Shown: piece by piece, positions 12,003-24,200 of the stretch
How positions within the stretch are numbered: the first letter of the stretch is position 1
How the letters are laid out: every line of letters begins with the position of its first letter
Source of the DNA: Nicotiana tabacum
Taxonomy: Eukaryota; Streptophyta; Magnoliopsida; Solanales; Solanaceae
DNA length: 64,000 nucleotides
Assembly: GCF_000715075.1 (NCBI RefSeq)
Contig: NC_134081.1
Span: 111,822,289 to 111,886,288, forward strand
Reading direction: 5' to 3'
The notes under the pieces: model-generated
What the model saw: the letters and a program-made list of their open reading frames with translations, nothing else
Databases searched by the model: none
What the model was told of the DNA's origin: nothing
Position numbers and translations under genes: made by a program

Positions 12003-12556
12003 TGTAATATGACTATTAATTTGGCTTCTTCTCAAGTGGGGGCCAAATTTTCATGACATTTGCCATGACATAATATCCACTATAACAAAATTTGTGGATC
12101 GTGACATTTTTCATGACATAATATCTACTATTAGGCCAAGGATTTCTTGCTATAAATAGAGGAACTTCTTCTCATTTGTAAACATACCAATTCAAGAACT
12201 TTTCACTCTTGTCTTTCTTTCTCCTCCTTTATTATAGAGTATTTTGTAAGAGAGTGAGTGTTGGGAAACACTTGTGTGAACGATTTCTTTAGAGTGATCT
12301 TGTGAGGTTATTCTCTTGGGCTATTTGGGAATTAGAGTATTTACTCTAATTTTGTACTCTTTTTTGTACTCTTGTTGGTATAGTAAAATTGCTCCTCTCC
12401 GCTTGTGGATGTAGGTCACCTTGACCGAACCACGTTAAATTTGTATCTTCTTTATCTTCTTTAATTGTCGTTATTATCAACTTGCATTGTCTTTATTATT
12501 GTCATTATACCATTGTTTGACTAAATTCCGTACTACCCGGATTCTCGATCCTAACA
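12003..12556 (+). repeat. Copia A 3' LTR
   Basis: This 554-bp sequence starts TGTAATATGAC directly after a purine-rich tract (AAGGTGGAGATT, 11990-12002 region) and ends CCTAACA at 12556. It has TG...CA termini and a TATA box at 12150. The 5' LTR lies outside the window, so the boundaries rest on the polypurine tract, the terminal dinucleotides and the promoter, not on a two-copy comparison. Confidence 0.75.
12150..12158 (+). promoter_or_regulatory. TATA box of the copia A LTR
   Basis: CTATAAATAGAGG lies about 150 bp into the LTR, in a position suited to start the U3/R transcript. It is followed by an A/C/T-rich leader typical of plant copia LTRs. Confidence 0.6.
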
Positions 12557-13040
12557 GTAGACATAAATATCCTTGTTTGTCTTTGTTCGTACCTGTGAGG
12601 ATGAAAGATGCATTGGCTCAAATCTGTTTTATTTTATAGTATCTGTTAGTGTTATTTTGCTTCTTAACCAATGTTACTAATATGTGGTTTAATGACTGTC
12701 TGAAATCTCTTATTGGTAAATTCAATGTACTACAGCTTCACAGAGTGCCCACAGTGCCACCACAACTGCGCACGCTACTTTCTCTGGTGGAATAGAGTAA
12801 GTTAATGAGTAGTTACTTCATTATACACACTTTTGAGGCTTCATCTTATCGCTGGCATGGTAAAGTTGAAACGTCTCCTCTTTATAGTATATGGAAAAAC
12901 CTTTATAAGCAAATCCAAACAAAGGGGTTGGTAAAGATGCAATGCTTTTATTGAGTTAGCACAATAAAAGCTGCTAAGTTAGCACTTCCCATGAAGACTA
13001 TAAGTTCTATATTGCACTAGTGTTGTATGCAATTCAATTC
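12557..13040. other. Host segment with a possible small exon
   Basis: This non-retroelement DNA lies between copia A and the composite B. It looks like intron or intergenic sequence. A 61-bp stretch (12736-12796) has a TACAG acceptor before it and a GTAAGTT donor after it, is less AT-rich than its surroundings, and has one open frame rich in Ser, Thr, Ala and His. It could be a short + strand exon, but no protein family is recognisable. Confidence 0.3.
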
Positions 13041-13057
13041 GATAGACATATACGACG

Positions 13058-13277
13058 GAGCGTTATGTATAACGAAAAATCTCGTCATATACGATGAAGA
13101 CACAATACCGTTATACAATTACTCTCTAGTGGTATTATCACGATTGACTACGTAAAGTCAAGAGATAACGTATCGGATCCCCTTATAAAAGGCCTATCTA
13201 GAGAGGCAGTTGAAAGATCATCAGAGGGAATGGGGTTAAGGCCTAGGACATGTCATCATGGCGGTAACTCTACTTAG
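13058..13277 (+). pseudogene. Truncated RNase H 3' end of an upstream B copy
   Basis: Homology to the B and C polyproteins starts at GGAGCGTTATG and covers the last ~72 codons of RNase H, including [21 protein letters not shown] and the C-terminal HHGGNST with TAG at 13275-13277. One in-frame TGA occurs at about codon 14. Upstream sequence is unrelated apart from a short ATATACGACGGAG match to the same region, which suggests a microhomology junction. Confidence 0.8.
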
Positions 13278-13860
13278 CAGACTGGAGATCCCAAGAGCTA
13301 GGTTGAAAGAGATCAAACAAAGTTATGAATGACGGTTCAACATTGTCAAATAACTCAACCCATTATCGCGATGAAGACAATGTTCAGAAATCGAGGTAAA
13401 AGCATTAAGGTTTTTTGATGAGTCAATAAAGCTTAAAGGTTTTTAATGATTTGCTAAGTCTAGCAGGATATGAGCAGATAGTGTGTCTATAGGATTATAC
13501 GTTTAGAAATCACCTATGTGAGTGTGAAGTGTAAGCCGCTTCAAGGGGAATGAAAGTAAAGGCCCATTCTCTAAGCATTCATTAAACCAGGCAGTGTTCT
13601 TGGCTGAAACGAACACAACCGTAAGAACCATAGATGGTTAAGGGTTAATTGTGTGACATATGTTATCAAGGTATACAACAAAGCTCGACGATTCAACGAT
13701 ATCAAATCTACCGATTGACTGAGTATATCCGATATAAGTTCACTACGGAAAGTTCAAAGGGAAACCTACTTATCCAGATGCAATTAATTCTTGCATTTAA
13801 AACACGCATGCGTCCGTGCATTCCTTTATTTTATAGCCATTCCCCATTCATGTGGGGGAT
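13278..13860 (+). other. B 3' noncoding region and polypurine tract (upstream copy)
   Basis: This ~580-bp noncoding stretch lies between the pol stop and the LTR. It is closely similar to 18630-19211 and related to 25136-25691. It ends in CATGTGGGGGAT, a purine-rich tract directly before the LTR. Confidence 0.75.
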
Positions 13861-14769
13861 TGTTGGGCTTTTAAGCTTGGTTTAGCTTAATTTTAAGCTT
13901 GGTGTAGCTTAAAGAGGATGAATGGGAAATGGAGGAAAAATAAAATATTTGAGTTTCCCTCCTTAGCAAAGGGACATTGTCCCATATTGGAGGAAGAAAA
14001 GGTTTTTGATGGGTATATATATAATTGCTCTTCTTCTAGCTCTTAAAGTGTTAAGAAGAAGGCAAGCCTCGCGCTGTCGTCGTCGTCGCTCGCTCGGCTT
14101 GGGCTTCAGCTTCGGCTTCTAATTGGGATTCGGTCAAAAATTGATTGATTAATCTTTTTGAACAATTTTTTTTTCAATTACTTAATTAATTAATTAAATT
14201 AATTAATGAAAATTCAATCTGAAATAACCTATGACCCGCGACCTGGTCCGGACCGACCCGATTTCTTTCCCAGATTATTTTAAATCCGTTTTTCTGTTTT
14301 TCCCACAATATTTCAACAGAAATATTCCCACCCGTTCCAACAGCTATGGCTGTTTCTGAAAGGTTGCAAACCTTTTCAGAAATAGTGCCAAATGGTCTAT
14401 AAATATGCCTTGAATCCCAGGATCTTTACTAACTAAAATTTCTGATTATCTTCTTCTTCTTCTGCACAACATTTTCCAATGTGTTTTGCGACCGTTGAGT
14501 GGTTCGAAGTTCACCGGATTTTTTGATACCAATACGCTGGTGAGTTAAATCATTCTATACTGGGAGGATATTATTCCAACACCTCGGATACTTGAGGGAA
14601 ATAATTTCCTTAAGGACAAACTGTGCATTCAGTGGGCTCGATTTATTCCAATATTATTTTTTCAGAATTTATTTCGTGCAATTGGTTCTACTAACTTTCT
14701 GTTTCTGTTTCTATTTCAGAAAGTTTAATGGTTTTTATTGTTTATTACAGTAATACAGAGTGAATAACA
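13861..14769 (+). repeat. B middle LTR (5' LTR of element B)
   Basis: This 909-bp sequence starts TGTTGGGCTTTTAAGC and ends GAATAACA. It aligns with 19212-19930 plus 26772-26981, and the match ends after AATAACA, which sets the 3' edge. It contains GGGTATATATATAATTGC (TATA box at 14014-14024) and a CGTCGTCGTCG stretch near 14080. It serves both as the 3' LTR of the truncated upstream copy and as the 5' LTR of the downstream element. Confidence 0.85.
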
Positions 14770-15063
14770 ATCTTAAGGAAATTATTTTATTGTAGTCTGT
14801 ATTCTGTTTGTGGAGATAAAACCTGTGTGGTTTCTACTCCTTCTGAATTTTACTATTCTGACTTGAAGATATAAAAACTTCATCAGAGTATTGAAATTCA
14901 GAAACGATTTGAAGAACATAAAAACTTCATCGTTTTCTGTGAAACAAATATAAAAAACTTTGGTTTTTTATTTATTAAACGCACTGGTTATTGTTAATTA
15001 TAGTATTGTTTACCATTATGTTTTCTTCCATTAATTAAACTCTTCTATTATTGATAGTGAGAA
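14770..15063 (+). other. B 5' leader
   Basis: This ~290-bp AT-rich leader lies between the LTR and the gag ATG. The usual TGGTATCAGAGC primer site does not follow the LTR. Instead the sequence reads ATCTTAAGGAAATT, and element C has a matching CTTAAGGAA at the same place. Confidence 0.6.
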
Positions 15064-18000
15064 ATGGTAATTGATAACGGAAATCCTTCTGCGACTGTTA
15101 TGGCAACGACGATAGCCTCGTCAAGCCGAACTGTTATTCCACCGGCCGAGAAACCGGGAAAACTTTCTCGAGCCAACTTCAAAGGATGGCACCAAAGTGT
15201 GTTCTTTTAGCTTACCACACTTGGTATGCAGAAATTCACTAGTGAAGAACCTCCAGTGCCTGCTGCGGACATGCTGGACAACGAGAAATTCATGATTGTT
15301 GAGGCGTGGAAACAGGCAGATTTTCTTTGCAAAGGCTATATCTTAAGCGCTTTAGAGGATGACTTGTACAATGTGTACAATGCGATGAATACTTCGAAAG
15401 AATTATGGGATGCACTTGAGAAAATGTACAAGACTGAAGATGCATGCTTGAAGAAGTTCGTGGTTGCCAAGTTTCTAGACTATAAAATGATAGACAGCAA
15501 AACTGTTGGAACCCAATTTCAGGAGCTTCAACTTATTTTTCACGACCTTATTGCTGAAGGTATGGCTGTGAATGAAGCATTTCAAGTGGCTACAATGATT
15601 GAAAAATTGCCTCCTTCGTGGAGAGATTTCAAGAACTATCTTAAGCAAAAGTGCAAAGAAATGAAGTTGGAAGATCTTGTGATTCGTCTCACGATTGAGG
15701 AAGACAACAAAATAGCCGAGAAGAAGTCTCGTGGAAATTCAATGATCATGGGAGCTAATATCGTTGAAGATACTGCTCGAAAAAAGTAAGAAGAGAAAGA
15801 GGTCTTCTGGACAGACTAAGTAGTAGAACAAAAAGAAATTCAAGGGCAGCTGCTAGAGTTATGGAAAAGCTAGTCACAAAGCCCTTGATTGTCGTCTCCC
15901 GAAAAAGGATAAGAAGAAGGGACAAGCCAACATAGTGGAGAAGAATGATGACATTGATGATATGTGTGCAATGCTTTCAGAATGCAACCTAGTTGAAAAT
16001 CTGAAGGAGTGGTGGATTGACTGTGGAGCCACTCGACATATTTGTCCGGTCAAAGAAGCATTTGCGACTTACTCTACTGCTGGTCTTGAAGAAGAAATTT
16101 CTATGGAAAATATTGCAACGGCCAAGATTGAAGGTTATGGGAAGATATTCCTAAAGATGACTTCCGGCAAGGTGTTAACGCTCAACAACGTTCTTCATGT
16201 ACCGACTATTAGGAAGAATTTAGTTTCTACTTCTTTACTTGTCAAGAATGGATTTAAATGTGTATTTATTTCTCATAAATTTGTTGTAAGAAAGAATGAA
16301 ATGTATGTTGGAAAGGGCTACCTCACAGAGGGCCTTTTCAAACTAAATGTAATGGTTGTTGACAGTATGAATAAAATTTTAACTTCTTCTTATTTATTGG
16401 AGTCAAATGATTTATGGCATATTCGTTTAGGACATGTCAATTACAAAACCTTGCAGAAGTTAATTAATTTAGAAGTATTGCCTAAATTCGAGTGTAATAA
16501 ATTAAAATGTCAAATATGTCTTAAATCTAAGTTTGTAAAACATCCTTATAAGTCTATTGAAAGGAATTCAAATCCTTTAGACTTAATTCATACTGACATT
16601 GGTGATATGAGGTCGACACCATCTCAAGGTGGGAAAAAGTATTTTATTACTTTTATTGACGATTACACTCAATATTATTATGTTTATTTTCTTAATAGTA
16701 AGGATGAAGCATTTAAGCAATACAAGAATGAAGTGGAGAATCAATTGAATTAAAAGATCAAAATGATTAGAAGTGATAGGGGTGGAGAATATGAATCTCC
16801 GTTTACAGAAATATGTCGGTTTTTGGTTCATAAATCCGATAATCCCGAAATTCATGTTAATACGGTAATGGAATCAGATAGTGTTGAATTCTTTGAAAGC
16901 ATCTATCCTTATAAAACTGAATGCGAGTCGTTAAGTGAAAGACCTAAACGACCTGGGGAAGAACCAAAGGAAAATACTCCAAGTGTAGAAGATCCAAGGC
17001 GTAGCAAACGTCAAAGAACATCTACTTCGTTTGGACCAGATTTTGTGACATTCTTGCTTGAAAATGAGCCTCAAACTTTTAAAACAGCTATGTCATCTTC
17101 TGTTTCAGCGTTTTGGAAAGAGGCAGTCAATAATGAGATTCAATCAGTTTTGGATAACCATACATGGGAATTGGTTGATCTTCCTCCAGAAAATAAGCCT
17201 TTAGGTTCGAAATGGATCTTTAAACGGAAAATGAAAGCTGATGGCACTATTGACAAATATAAGGCAAGATTTGTTGTCAAAGGTTATAGACAAAAGGAAG
17301 GCCTTGATTACTTTGACACTTACTCGCCAGTAATGAGGATAACAACTATTAGGGTGTTAGTGGCACTAGCGGCCGTGTATGGTCTTGAAATCCATCAAAT
17401 GGATGTTAAAACGGCTTTCTTAAATGGAGAATTGGAGGAAGAGATTTACATGGAACAACCTGAAGGTTTTGTGGTTCCTGGTAGAGAAAAGAAAGTGTGC
17501 AAACTTGTTAAGTCGCTTTATGGACGTAAACAAGCACCCAAACAATGGCATGCTTAATTTGACCGAACAATATTGGCAAGTGGCTTTAAAATTAACGAGT
17601 GTGACAAATGTGTTTACATTAAAATACTCCAAGTCATTAAGTCATTGTTTGTTTATATGTTGATGACATGTTTATAATGAGCAAAAATATGACAGATATA
17701 AATGCTACTAAGCGTATGTTGGCTAGCAAATTCAACATGAAAGACTTAGGAGTTGCTGATGTGATCTTAGGAATCAGAATTCATAAGATTCCACAAGGTC
17801 TAGCATTATCACAGTGTCACTACATTGAAAAGGTACTTGACAAGTTCAAATATTTGGATTTCAAAATTGCCAAGACTCCAATTGACGTGAGTTATGCACT
17901 TCAAAAGAATGAAGGTGAAAGTGACTCACAACTGGACTATGCAAGAGTATTGGGAAGTTTGATGTATATCATGAATTGTACACGACCATATATAACATGT

Positions 18001-18629
18001 GCTATTAGTTAACTGAGTCTATTTACAAGTAATCCCAATCAAATATATTGGATGGCAATGAAACGAGATTTGGGGTATCTGAAACATATCCAAAATTATG
18101 CTTTGCATCATAACAAATATCCCTCGTGATCGAGGGATATAGTGATGCAAATTAGATCACCGGATCATCTGAAGTTAAATCCACTAGTGGATATGTTTTC
18201 ACAATTGGGGGTGGAGCAGTGTCTTGGAAATCATCCAAACAAACGTGCATCGCCTATTCTACAATGGAATCTAAATTCATAGCTTTATATAAGGCCGGTG
18301 AAGAAGCTGAATGGCCCCAGAATTTCTTGGAAGATATTCCTATTTGGCCCAAACCTTTGGCACCAATATTTATAAATTATAATAGTCAAGCAACAATAAG
18401 CATGGAAGGGAGCGTTATGTATAACAAAAAATATCGTCATATACGACGGAGAAACAATACCGTTAGACAACTACTCTCTAGTGGTGTTATCACGATTGAC
18501 TACATAAAGTCAAGAGATAACGTGTCAGATCCACTTATAAAAGTCCTATCTAGAGAGGCAGTTGAAAGATCATCAAAGGGAATGGGGTTAAGGCCTAGGA
18601 CAAGTCATCATGGCGGTAACTCTACCTAG
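15064..18629 (+). pseudogene. Element B gag-pol, heavily decayed
   Basis: The probable start is ATG 15064. Gag is recognisable (NYLKQK-type and EDLVIRLTIEEDNK near 15690) but has an early in-frame TAG near 15208, which replaces a Tyr codon, and a frameshift near 15780. The CCHC knuckle (about 15850) has lost its spacing. The protease motif is WWIDCGATRHIC (about 16010). Integrase has its zinc region (HIRLGHVNYKTL) and first Asp (LIHTDIGD), then a TAA at 16751 and an in-frame deletion at 16816/16817 of 363 bp relative to C. That deletion removes the catalytic Glu region. RT is readable from about 17180 (GSKWIFKRK) to 17557, is frameshifted near 17560 and 17660, and keeps VDDM. RNase H is broken near 18010-18220 and ends at TAG 18627. 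No working product is possible. Confidence 0.88.
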
Positions 18630-19211
18630 TAAACTGGAGATCCCAAGAGCTAGGTTCAAAGAGATCAAACAAAGTTATGAATGACGGTTCAACATTGTCA
18701 AATAACTCAACCCATTCTCGCGATGAAGACAATGTTCAGAAATTGAGGTAAAGCATTAAGTTTTTTTGATGAGTCAATAAAGCTTAAAGCTTTTTAATGA
18801 TTTGCTAAGTCTAGCAGGATATGAACAGATAGTGTGTCTATAGGATTACACGTTTAGAAATCACCTATGTGAGTGTGAAGTGTAAGCTGCTTCAAGGGGA
18901 ATGAAAGTAAAGGCCCATTCTCTAAGCACTCATGAAACCAGGCGGTGTTCATGGCTGCAACGAACACAACCGTGAGAACCATAGATAGTTAAGGGTTAAT
19001 TGTGTGACTTATGTTGTCTAGGTATACAATAAAACTCGACGGTTCAACGATATCAAATCTACTGATTGACCGAGTATATCCGATATAAGTTCACTATGGA
19101 AAGTTCAAAGGGAAACCTACTTATCCAGATGCAATTAATTCTTGCATGTAAAATACACACGCGCCCGTGCATTCCTTAATTTTCTAGCCATATCCCATTC
19201 ATGTGGGGGAT
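18630..19211 (+). other. B 3' noncoding region and polypurine tract
   Basis: This ~580-bp noncoding stretch between the pol stop and the LTR is nearly collinear with 13278-13860. It ends with CATGTGGGGGAT at the LTR edge. Confidence 0.75.
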
Positions 19212-19930
19212 TGTTGGGCTTTTAAGCTTGTTTTAGCTTAATTTTAAGCTTGGTGTAGCTTAAAGAGGGTGAATGGGAAATAGAGGGAAAATGAAATATT
19301 TGAGTTTTCCTCCTTGGCAAAGGGACATTGTCCTATATTGGAGGAAGAAAAGACTTTTGATGGGTATATATATAATTGCTCTTCTTCTAACTCTTAAAGA
19401 GTTAAGAAGAAGGCAAGCCTCACGCCGTCGTTATCGTCGCTCGCTCGGCTCGGCTTCGATTTCGGATTTGGAGTTGGATTTGGATTTGGATTCGGATTTG
19501 GTCAAAGATCGATTGATTGATTAATCTTTTTAGACAAAATTCCTTTCAATTGATTAATCTTTTCGTTAATTAATTAATTAATTAAATAAAAATCAATCCG
19601 GAATAACTCATGACCCGCGACCCGGTCCGGTCCGGCCCGTTTTCTTTTTCGAATTATTTTAAATCCGTTTTTCTATTTTTCCCTCAATATTTCAACAGAA
19701 ATATTCTCACATGTTCTTGTTCCAACAGCTATGGCTGCTTCTGAAAGATTGCAAAACTTTTCAGAAACAGTGCCAAATGGTCTATAAATATGCCTTGAAT
19801 CCCAGGATCTTTACTAACTAACTTTTTTGATTATCTTCTTCTTCTGCACAATATTTTCCAGTGTGTTTTGCGACCATTGAGTGGTTCGAAGTTCACCGGA
19901 GTTTTTGGTACCAATACGCTGGTGAGTTAT
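19212..19930 (+). repeat. B 3' LTR, first part (interrupted by element C)
   Basis: Starts TGTTGGGCTTTTAAGC and follows the middle LTR as far as CTGGTGAGTTA, where element C begins at 19931. It has the same TATA region (GGGTATATATATAATTGC near 19370). It also carries a GGATTT hexanucleotide run (about 19460-19500) that the middle LTR lacks. The remaining ~210 bp are at 26772-26981. Confidence 0.85.
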
Positions 19931-21017
19931 TGTTGAGGTTTGTTTTTAAGATGAAATAGTCTTAAAATGAGGGTGAATGGAAAATGGAGGGAAAATGAAA
20001 TTTTTGAGTAAAATTTTAAGTTTTCCCCTCTTGACAATGAGACATTGTCCCATATTGGAAGAGGAAAAGATTTTTGGTGGGTATATATATGATTGTTCTT
20101 CTTGTAGCACTTAAAGAGTTAAGAAGAAAGCAAGCCTCGCGCCGTCGTCGTCGTCGCTCGCTCGGCTCGGCTTCGGCTACGGCTTCGGCTTCGGCTTCGG
20201 CTTCAGATTTGGTCAGATGATTGATTGATTAATTTTTTGGACCAAATTTATTTGTTAATAGTAAATATTAACGTAAGATTATCTGCATTTGTAACGGATA
20301 TGTTCCAATCCGTGTACTGACCACCAGCTGCGACAACAAGCCGCCTAATGCTCTTCCCACCATGGCCAAGTGATTGCTCCACAAACAAGCTAATTTTATT
20401 TGTTAATAGTAAATATTAACGTAAGATTATCCGCATTTGTAACGGATAAGTTCCAATCCGTGTACTGACCACCAGCTGCGACAACAAGCCGCCTAATGCT
20501 CTTCCCACCATGGCCAAGTGTTTGCTCCACAAACAAGCTAATGCATGCTCCATCATGGAGGGTGGACGGTCGTTCTTCTTCAACACTGGCTGCTATATAT
20601 ATGTGCAGCAGCTGTTGAAGAAAGACACACACAATACACAAGACACAAAACTGAAAACGCTCAACAGATTTGGCTATACATTGCACTCCTTCCTTCTCAG
20701 CATTTCCATACGATTTTCTGAGTTTCTACTCCTTTGTTCTGCATTGTTTTAACTTCAAACAAAGCAACTGTAAGTGTGATTTGCTACCGAACTTTGTGTT
20801 CGCTGAAATACTGGGGTTTGAAGTACCGCTACACCAGTGTGTGATTCGTTCTATCCTGGGAGGAAATAATACATAACCTTGGGTACTAGGAGGGTATTAA
20901 ATCCCTTAAGGAAACACTGTGAATTCAGTGGGCTCGAATTAATTACTGTTTCATTACGATAACTTATATTTTCCAAAATTATTATTTACAAATACAGCAA
21001 TATTGGCGGGACTAACA
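19931..21017 (+). repeat. C 5' LTR
   Basis: This 1087-bp LTR contains a TATA-like GGGTATATATATGATTG near 20078, a CGTCGTCGTCG and GGCTTC hexanucleotide stretch (20145-20210), and a 148-bp tandem duplication (20253-20542). Its 3' edge is where it stops matching the 3' LTR, after GGGACTAACA. Confidence 0.9.
20253..20542. repeat. 148-bp tandem duplication in the C 5' LTR
   Basis: The unit starting TGTTAATAGTAAATATTAACG at 20253 is repeated from 20401, through CCACAAACAAGCTAAT. The two copies differ at only a few bases. The 3' LTR has the same duplication (starts at 26007 and 26155), so it was present before insertion. It also includes the short inverted motif GTAAATATTAAC. Confidence 0.85.
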
Positions 21018-21221
21018 AGCTTAAGGAATTTAATTATTTATTTCTGTATTTGTGCTATTCTTATTATTCTGCAAACTAAAACCTTTGTGGTTTTGTGTAC
21101 TCCCATTTTGGAGAGTAAAGCCTTCGTGGCGTTTTGTTGGAGATTAAAATCTACGTAATTTTTACTCCAATTTGAAAACGTTTATTAAACGTTTGTTTGT
21201 GTCATTCTTTTACAGAAAAAA
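21018..21221 (+). other. C 5' leader
   Basis: This ~200-bp leader starts AGCTTAAGGAATTTAATT. No TGG-type primer site follows the LTR. The CTTAAGGAA motif matches B at the same position. The ATG at 21222 is preceded by AAAAAA. Confidence 0.6.
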
Positions 21222-24200
21222 ATGACGACTGAAAGCGAAAACCTAGCTGTTCCGACGGTGACTGCCAATGCATCGACAAACCGAACACCGGCGTTGGCAC
21301 CGGCAGAAAAACCCGGGATTGATTTCAAGCGCTGGGAGCAGAAGATGTTCTTCTACTTAACTACGTTATGTCTACAGAAGTTCATCAAGGAAGATGTTCC
21401 TACTCTGCCAGATAAAACTCCAGAGAATGAACGCTTTGTCGTGATTGAAGCGTGGAAGCATTCTGATTTTTTATGCAAGAATTATATTCTTAGCGGACTG
21501 GATGATAATCTGTATAATATATATAGTGGCGTGGAGACGTCAAAAGAATTGTGGAATGCGCTTGAAAAGAAATATATAACTGAAGATGCCGGGATGAAGA
21601 AATTTGTTGCCGCAAAATTTTTGGACTAAAAATGGTAGATAGCAAGTCTGTTATTACCCAAGTCCAGGAATTGCAAGTGATTATTCATGATCTACTTGCT
21701 GAAGGTCTTGTCATCAATGAAGCATTCCAAGTAGCAGCAATGATTGAGAAGTTGCCTCCATTGTGGAAGGACTTCAAAAATTATTTGAAACACAAACGAA
21801 AGAAAATGTCCCTTGAAGATCTCATTGTTCGGTTAAGAATCGAAGAGGACAATAAAGCTGCTGAAAGGAGAGGCCGTGGAAATTCAACAATAATGGGAGC
21901 AAATATTGTTGAAGATAACAAAAAGAGGAAGAAGGCTTCTAGTCCGAAATACAACCCAAGCAAGAAGCGGTTCAGTGGAAACTGCTACAACTATGGGAAA
22001 ACCGGACACAAATCTACGGAGTGTCATGCTCCGAAGAAAGACAAGAAAAGGGGTCAAGCAAACATGGTATTAAACCATGATGATGTTAATTACTTGTGTG
22101 CCATGCTTTCTGAATGTAACTTGGTGGGAAATCCTAAACTGTGGTGGTTTGATTCAAGAGCCACTCGCCATGTTTGTGCAGTTAGAGAAGCTTTTGCTAC
22201 TTATGCTCCTGCTGGACCCGGAGAGACAGTTTATATGGGAAAAGCTTCAACAGCAAAAGTTGAAGGATATGGGAAGATATTTTTGAAAATGACTTCTGGC
22301 AAGGTCATGACTTTGAACAATGTCCTTCATGTTCCCGAAATGAGAAAGAATTTAGTCTCTACTGGACTTCTTGTTAAGCACGGTTTTAAGTGCGTTTTTG
22401 TGTCCAACAAGGTTGTCATAAGTAAGAATGAAATATTTGTAGGAAAAGGTTACCTCACCGAGGGCCTTTTCAATCTGAATGTAATGGTTGTGGAAAATAA
22501 TAATAATATTTCAGCTTCCTCTTACTTACTTGAGTCAAATGATTTATGGCATATACGTTTGGGTCATGTCAATTATAAAACCTTGCGAAAAATGATTAAC
22601 TTGGAAGTACTGCCTAAGTTTGAATGCGAAAAATCAAAATGCCAAACATGTGTGGAATCTAAGTATGTTAAACATCCTTATAAGTTAGTTGAAAGGAATT
22701 CAAATCCTTTAGACTTAATTCACACAGATATTTGTGACATGAAGTCAATACCATCTCGCGGTGGAAAGAAGTATTTCATAACTTTTATTGACGATGGTAC
22801 TCGATATTGCTATGTTTACTTACTGAATAGTAAAGATGAAGCAATAGACGCATTCAGGCAATACAAAAATGAAGTTGAAACGCAACTTAACAAGAAAGTA
22901 AAAATGATAAGAAGTGATAGGGGTGGTGAATATGAATCTCCTTTTGAAGAAATATGTTTAGAATATGGAATTATTCATCAAACAACAGTTCCTTACACGC
23001 CCCAATCTAATGGGATTGCGGAAAGAAAGAATCGCACATTAAAGGAGATGATGAATGCGTTGTTGATAAGTTCTGGTTTGCCACAGAACTTGTGGGAGGA
23101 AGCCATTCTTACGGCTAATCGAATATTAAATCGAGTGCCCCATAGCAAAACACAATCCATTCCATATGAAAAATGGAAAGGAAGGAAGCCCAAGTTGAAT
23201 TATTTTAAAGTGTGGGGGTGTTTGGCAAAAGTGCAAGTTCCTAAACCCAAAAGGGTAAAGATAGGACCAAAAACCGTTGTTTGTGTTTTCATAGGATATG
23301 AGACAAATAGTAAAGCATATCGATTTCTGGTTCATAAATCAGAAAATCCCGACATTCATAATAATACGGTTATAGAATCAGATAATGCTGAGTTCTTTGA
23401 AAATATATATCCGTATAAAAAGGAATGTGAGTCGTTTGGTGAAGGATCTAAACGACCTCGGGAAGAAACAAAAGAAAGTATATGTAATCAGGAGGATCCA
23501 AGACGTAGTAAACGTCAAAGAACGTCTACTTCATTTGGACCAGATTTTGTGACTTTCTTGTTGGAAAATGAGCCTCAAACATTTAAAGAAGCTATGACTT
23601 CTTCGGAATCATTATTTTGGAAAGAGGCAGTCAATAGTGAAATAGAATCCATATTAAACAACCATACATGGGAATTGGTTGATCTTCCTCCTGGAAATAA
23701 ACCTTTGGGTTCTAAATAGATTTTTAAGAGAAAAATCAAAGATGATGGCACTATTGATAAATTCAAGGCAAGACTCGTAGTCAAAGGGTATAGACAACGA
23801 GAAGGTCTAGACTACTTTGATACATACTCTCCAGTTACAAGAATTACGTCCATACGGATGTTAGTAGCATTAGCTACAGTGTATGGTCTTGAAATTCATC
23901 AAATGGATGTTAAGACGACCTTCTTAAATGGAGAGTTGGAGGAAGAAATTTACATGGAACAACCTGAAGGGTTTGTAGTTCCAGGTAAAGAAAAGAAGGT
24001 ATGTAGACTTGTTAAGTCTCTTTACGGACTAAAACAAGCACCCAAACAATGGCATGCAAAATTTGACCAAACAATGTTGTCAAATAGTTTTAAGATAAAT
24101 GAATGTGATAAATATATGTACATTAAAAATGTTCCAAATCACATAGTCATTGTTTGCCTATATGTGGATGATATGCTGATAATGAGTAATGACATTGCCA

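Larger units (their letters stand above)
1..12556 (+). mobile_element. Ty1/copia element 'copia A', 3' part, interrupted by gypsy A
   Basis: The 5' part of this element lies outside the window. Its RT reading frame is seen at 1-147 and resumes at 11188. RNase H follows, then a polypurine tract and a 554-bp LTR ending at 12556. The 11 kb in between is a complete Ty3/gypsy element in the opposite orientation. The RT and RNase H motifs resemble the Tork/Tnt1 type of Ty1/copia, but I assign the lineage only tentatively. The reading frame has several breaks after 11500, so this is a relic. Confidence 0.85.

Noticed and set aside
20396..20876. ORFs of 68-96 codons in the C LTR, repeated at 26150-26630
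   Set aside because: They recur only because the LTR is duplicated. They lie across the U3/R region and resemble no known protein.
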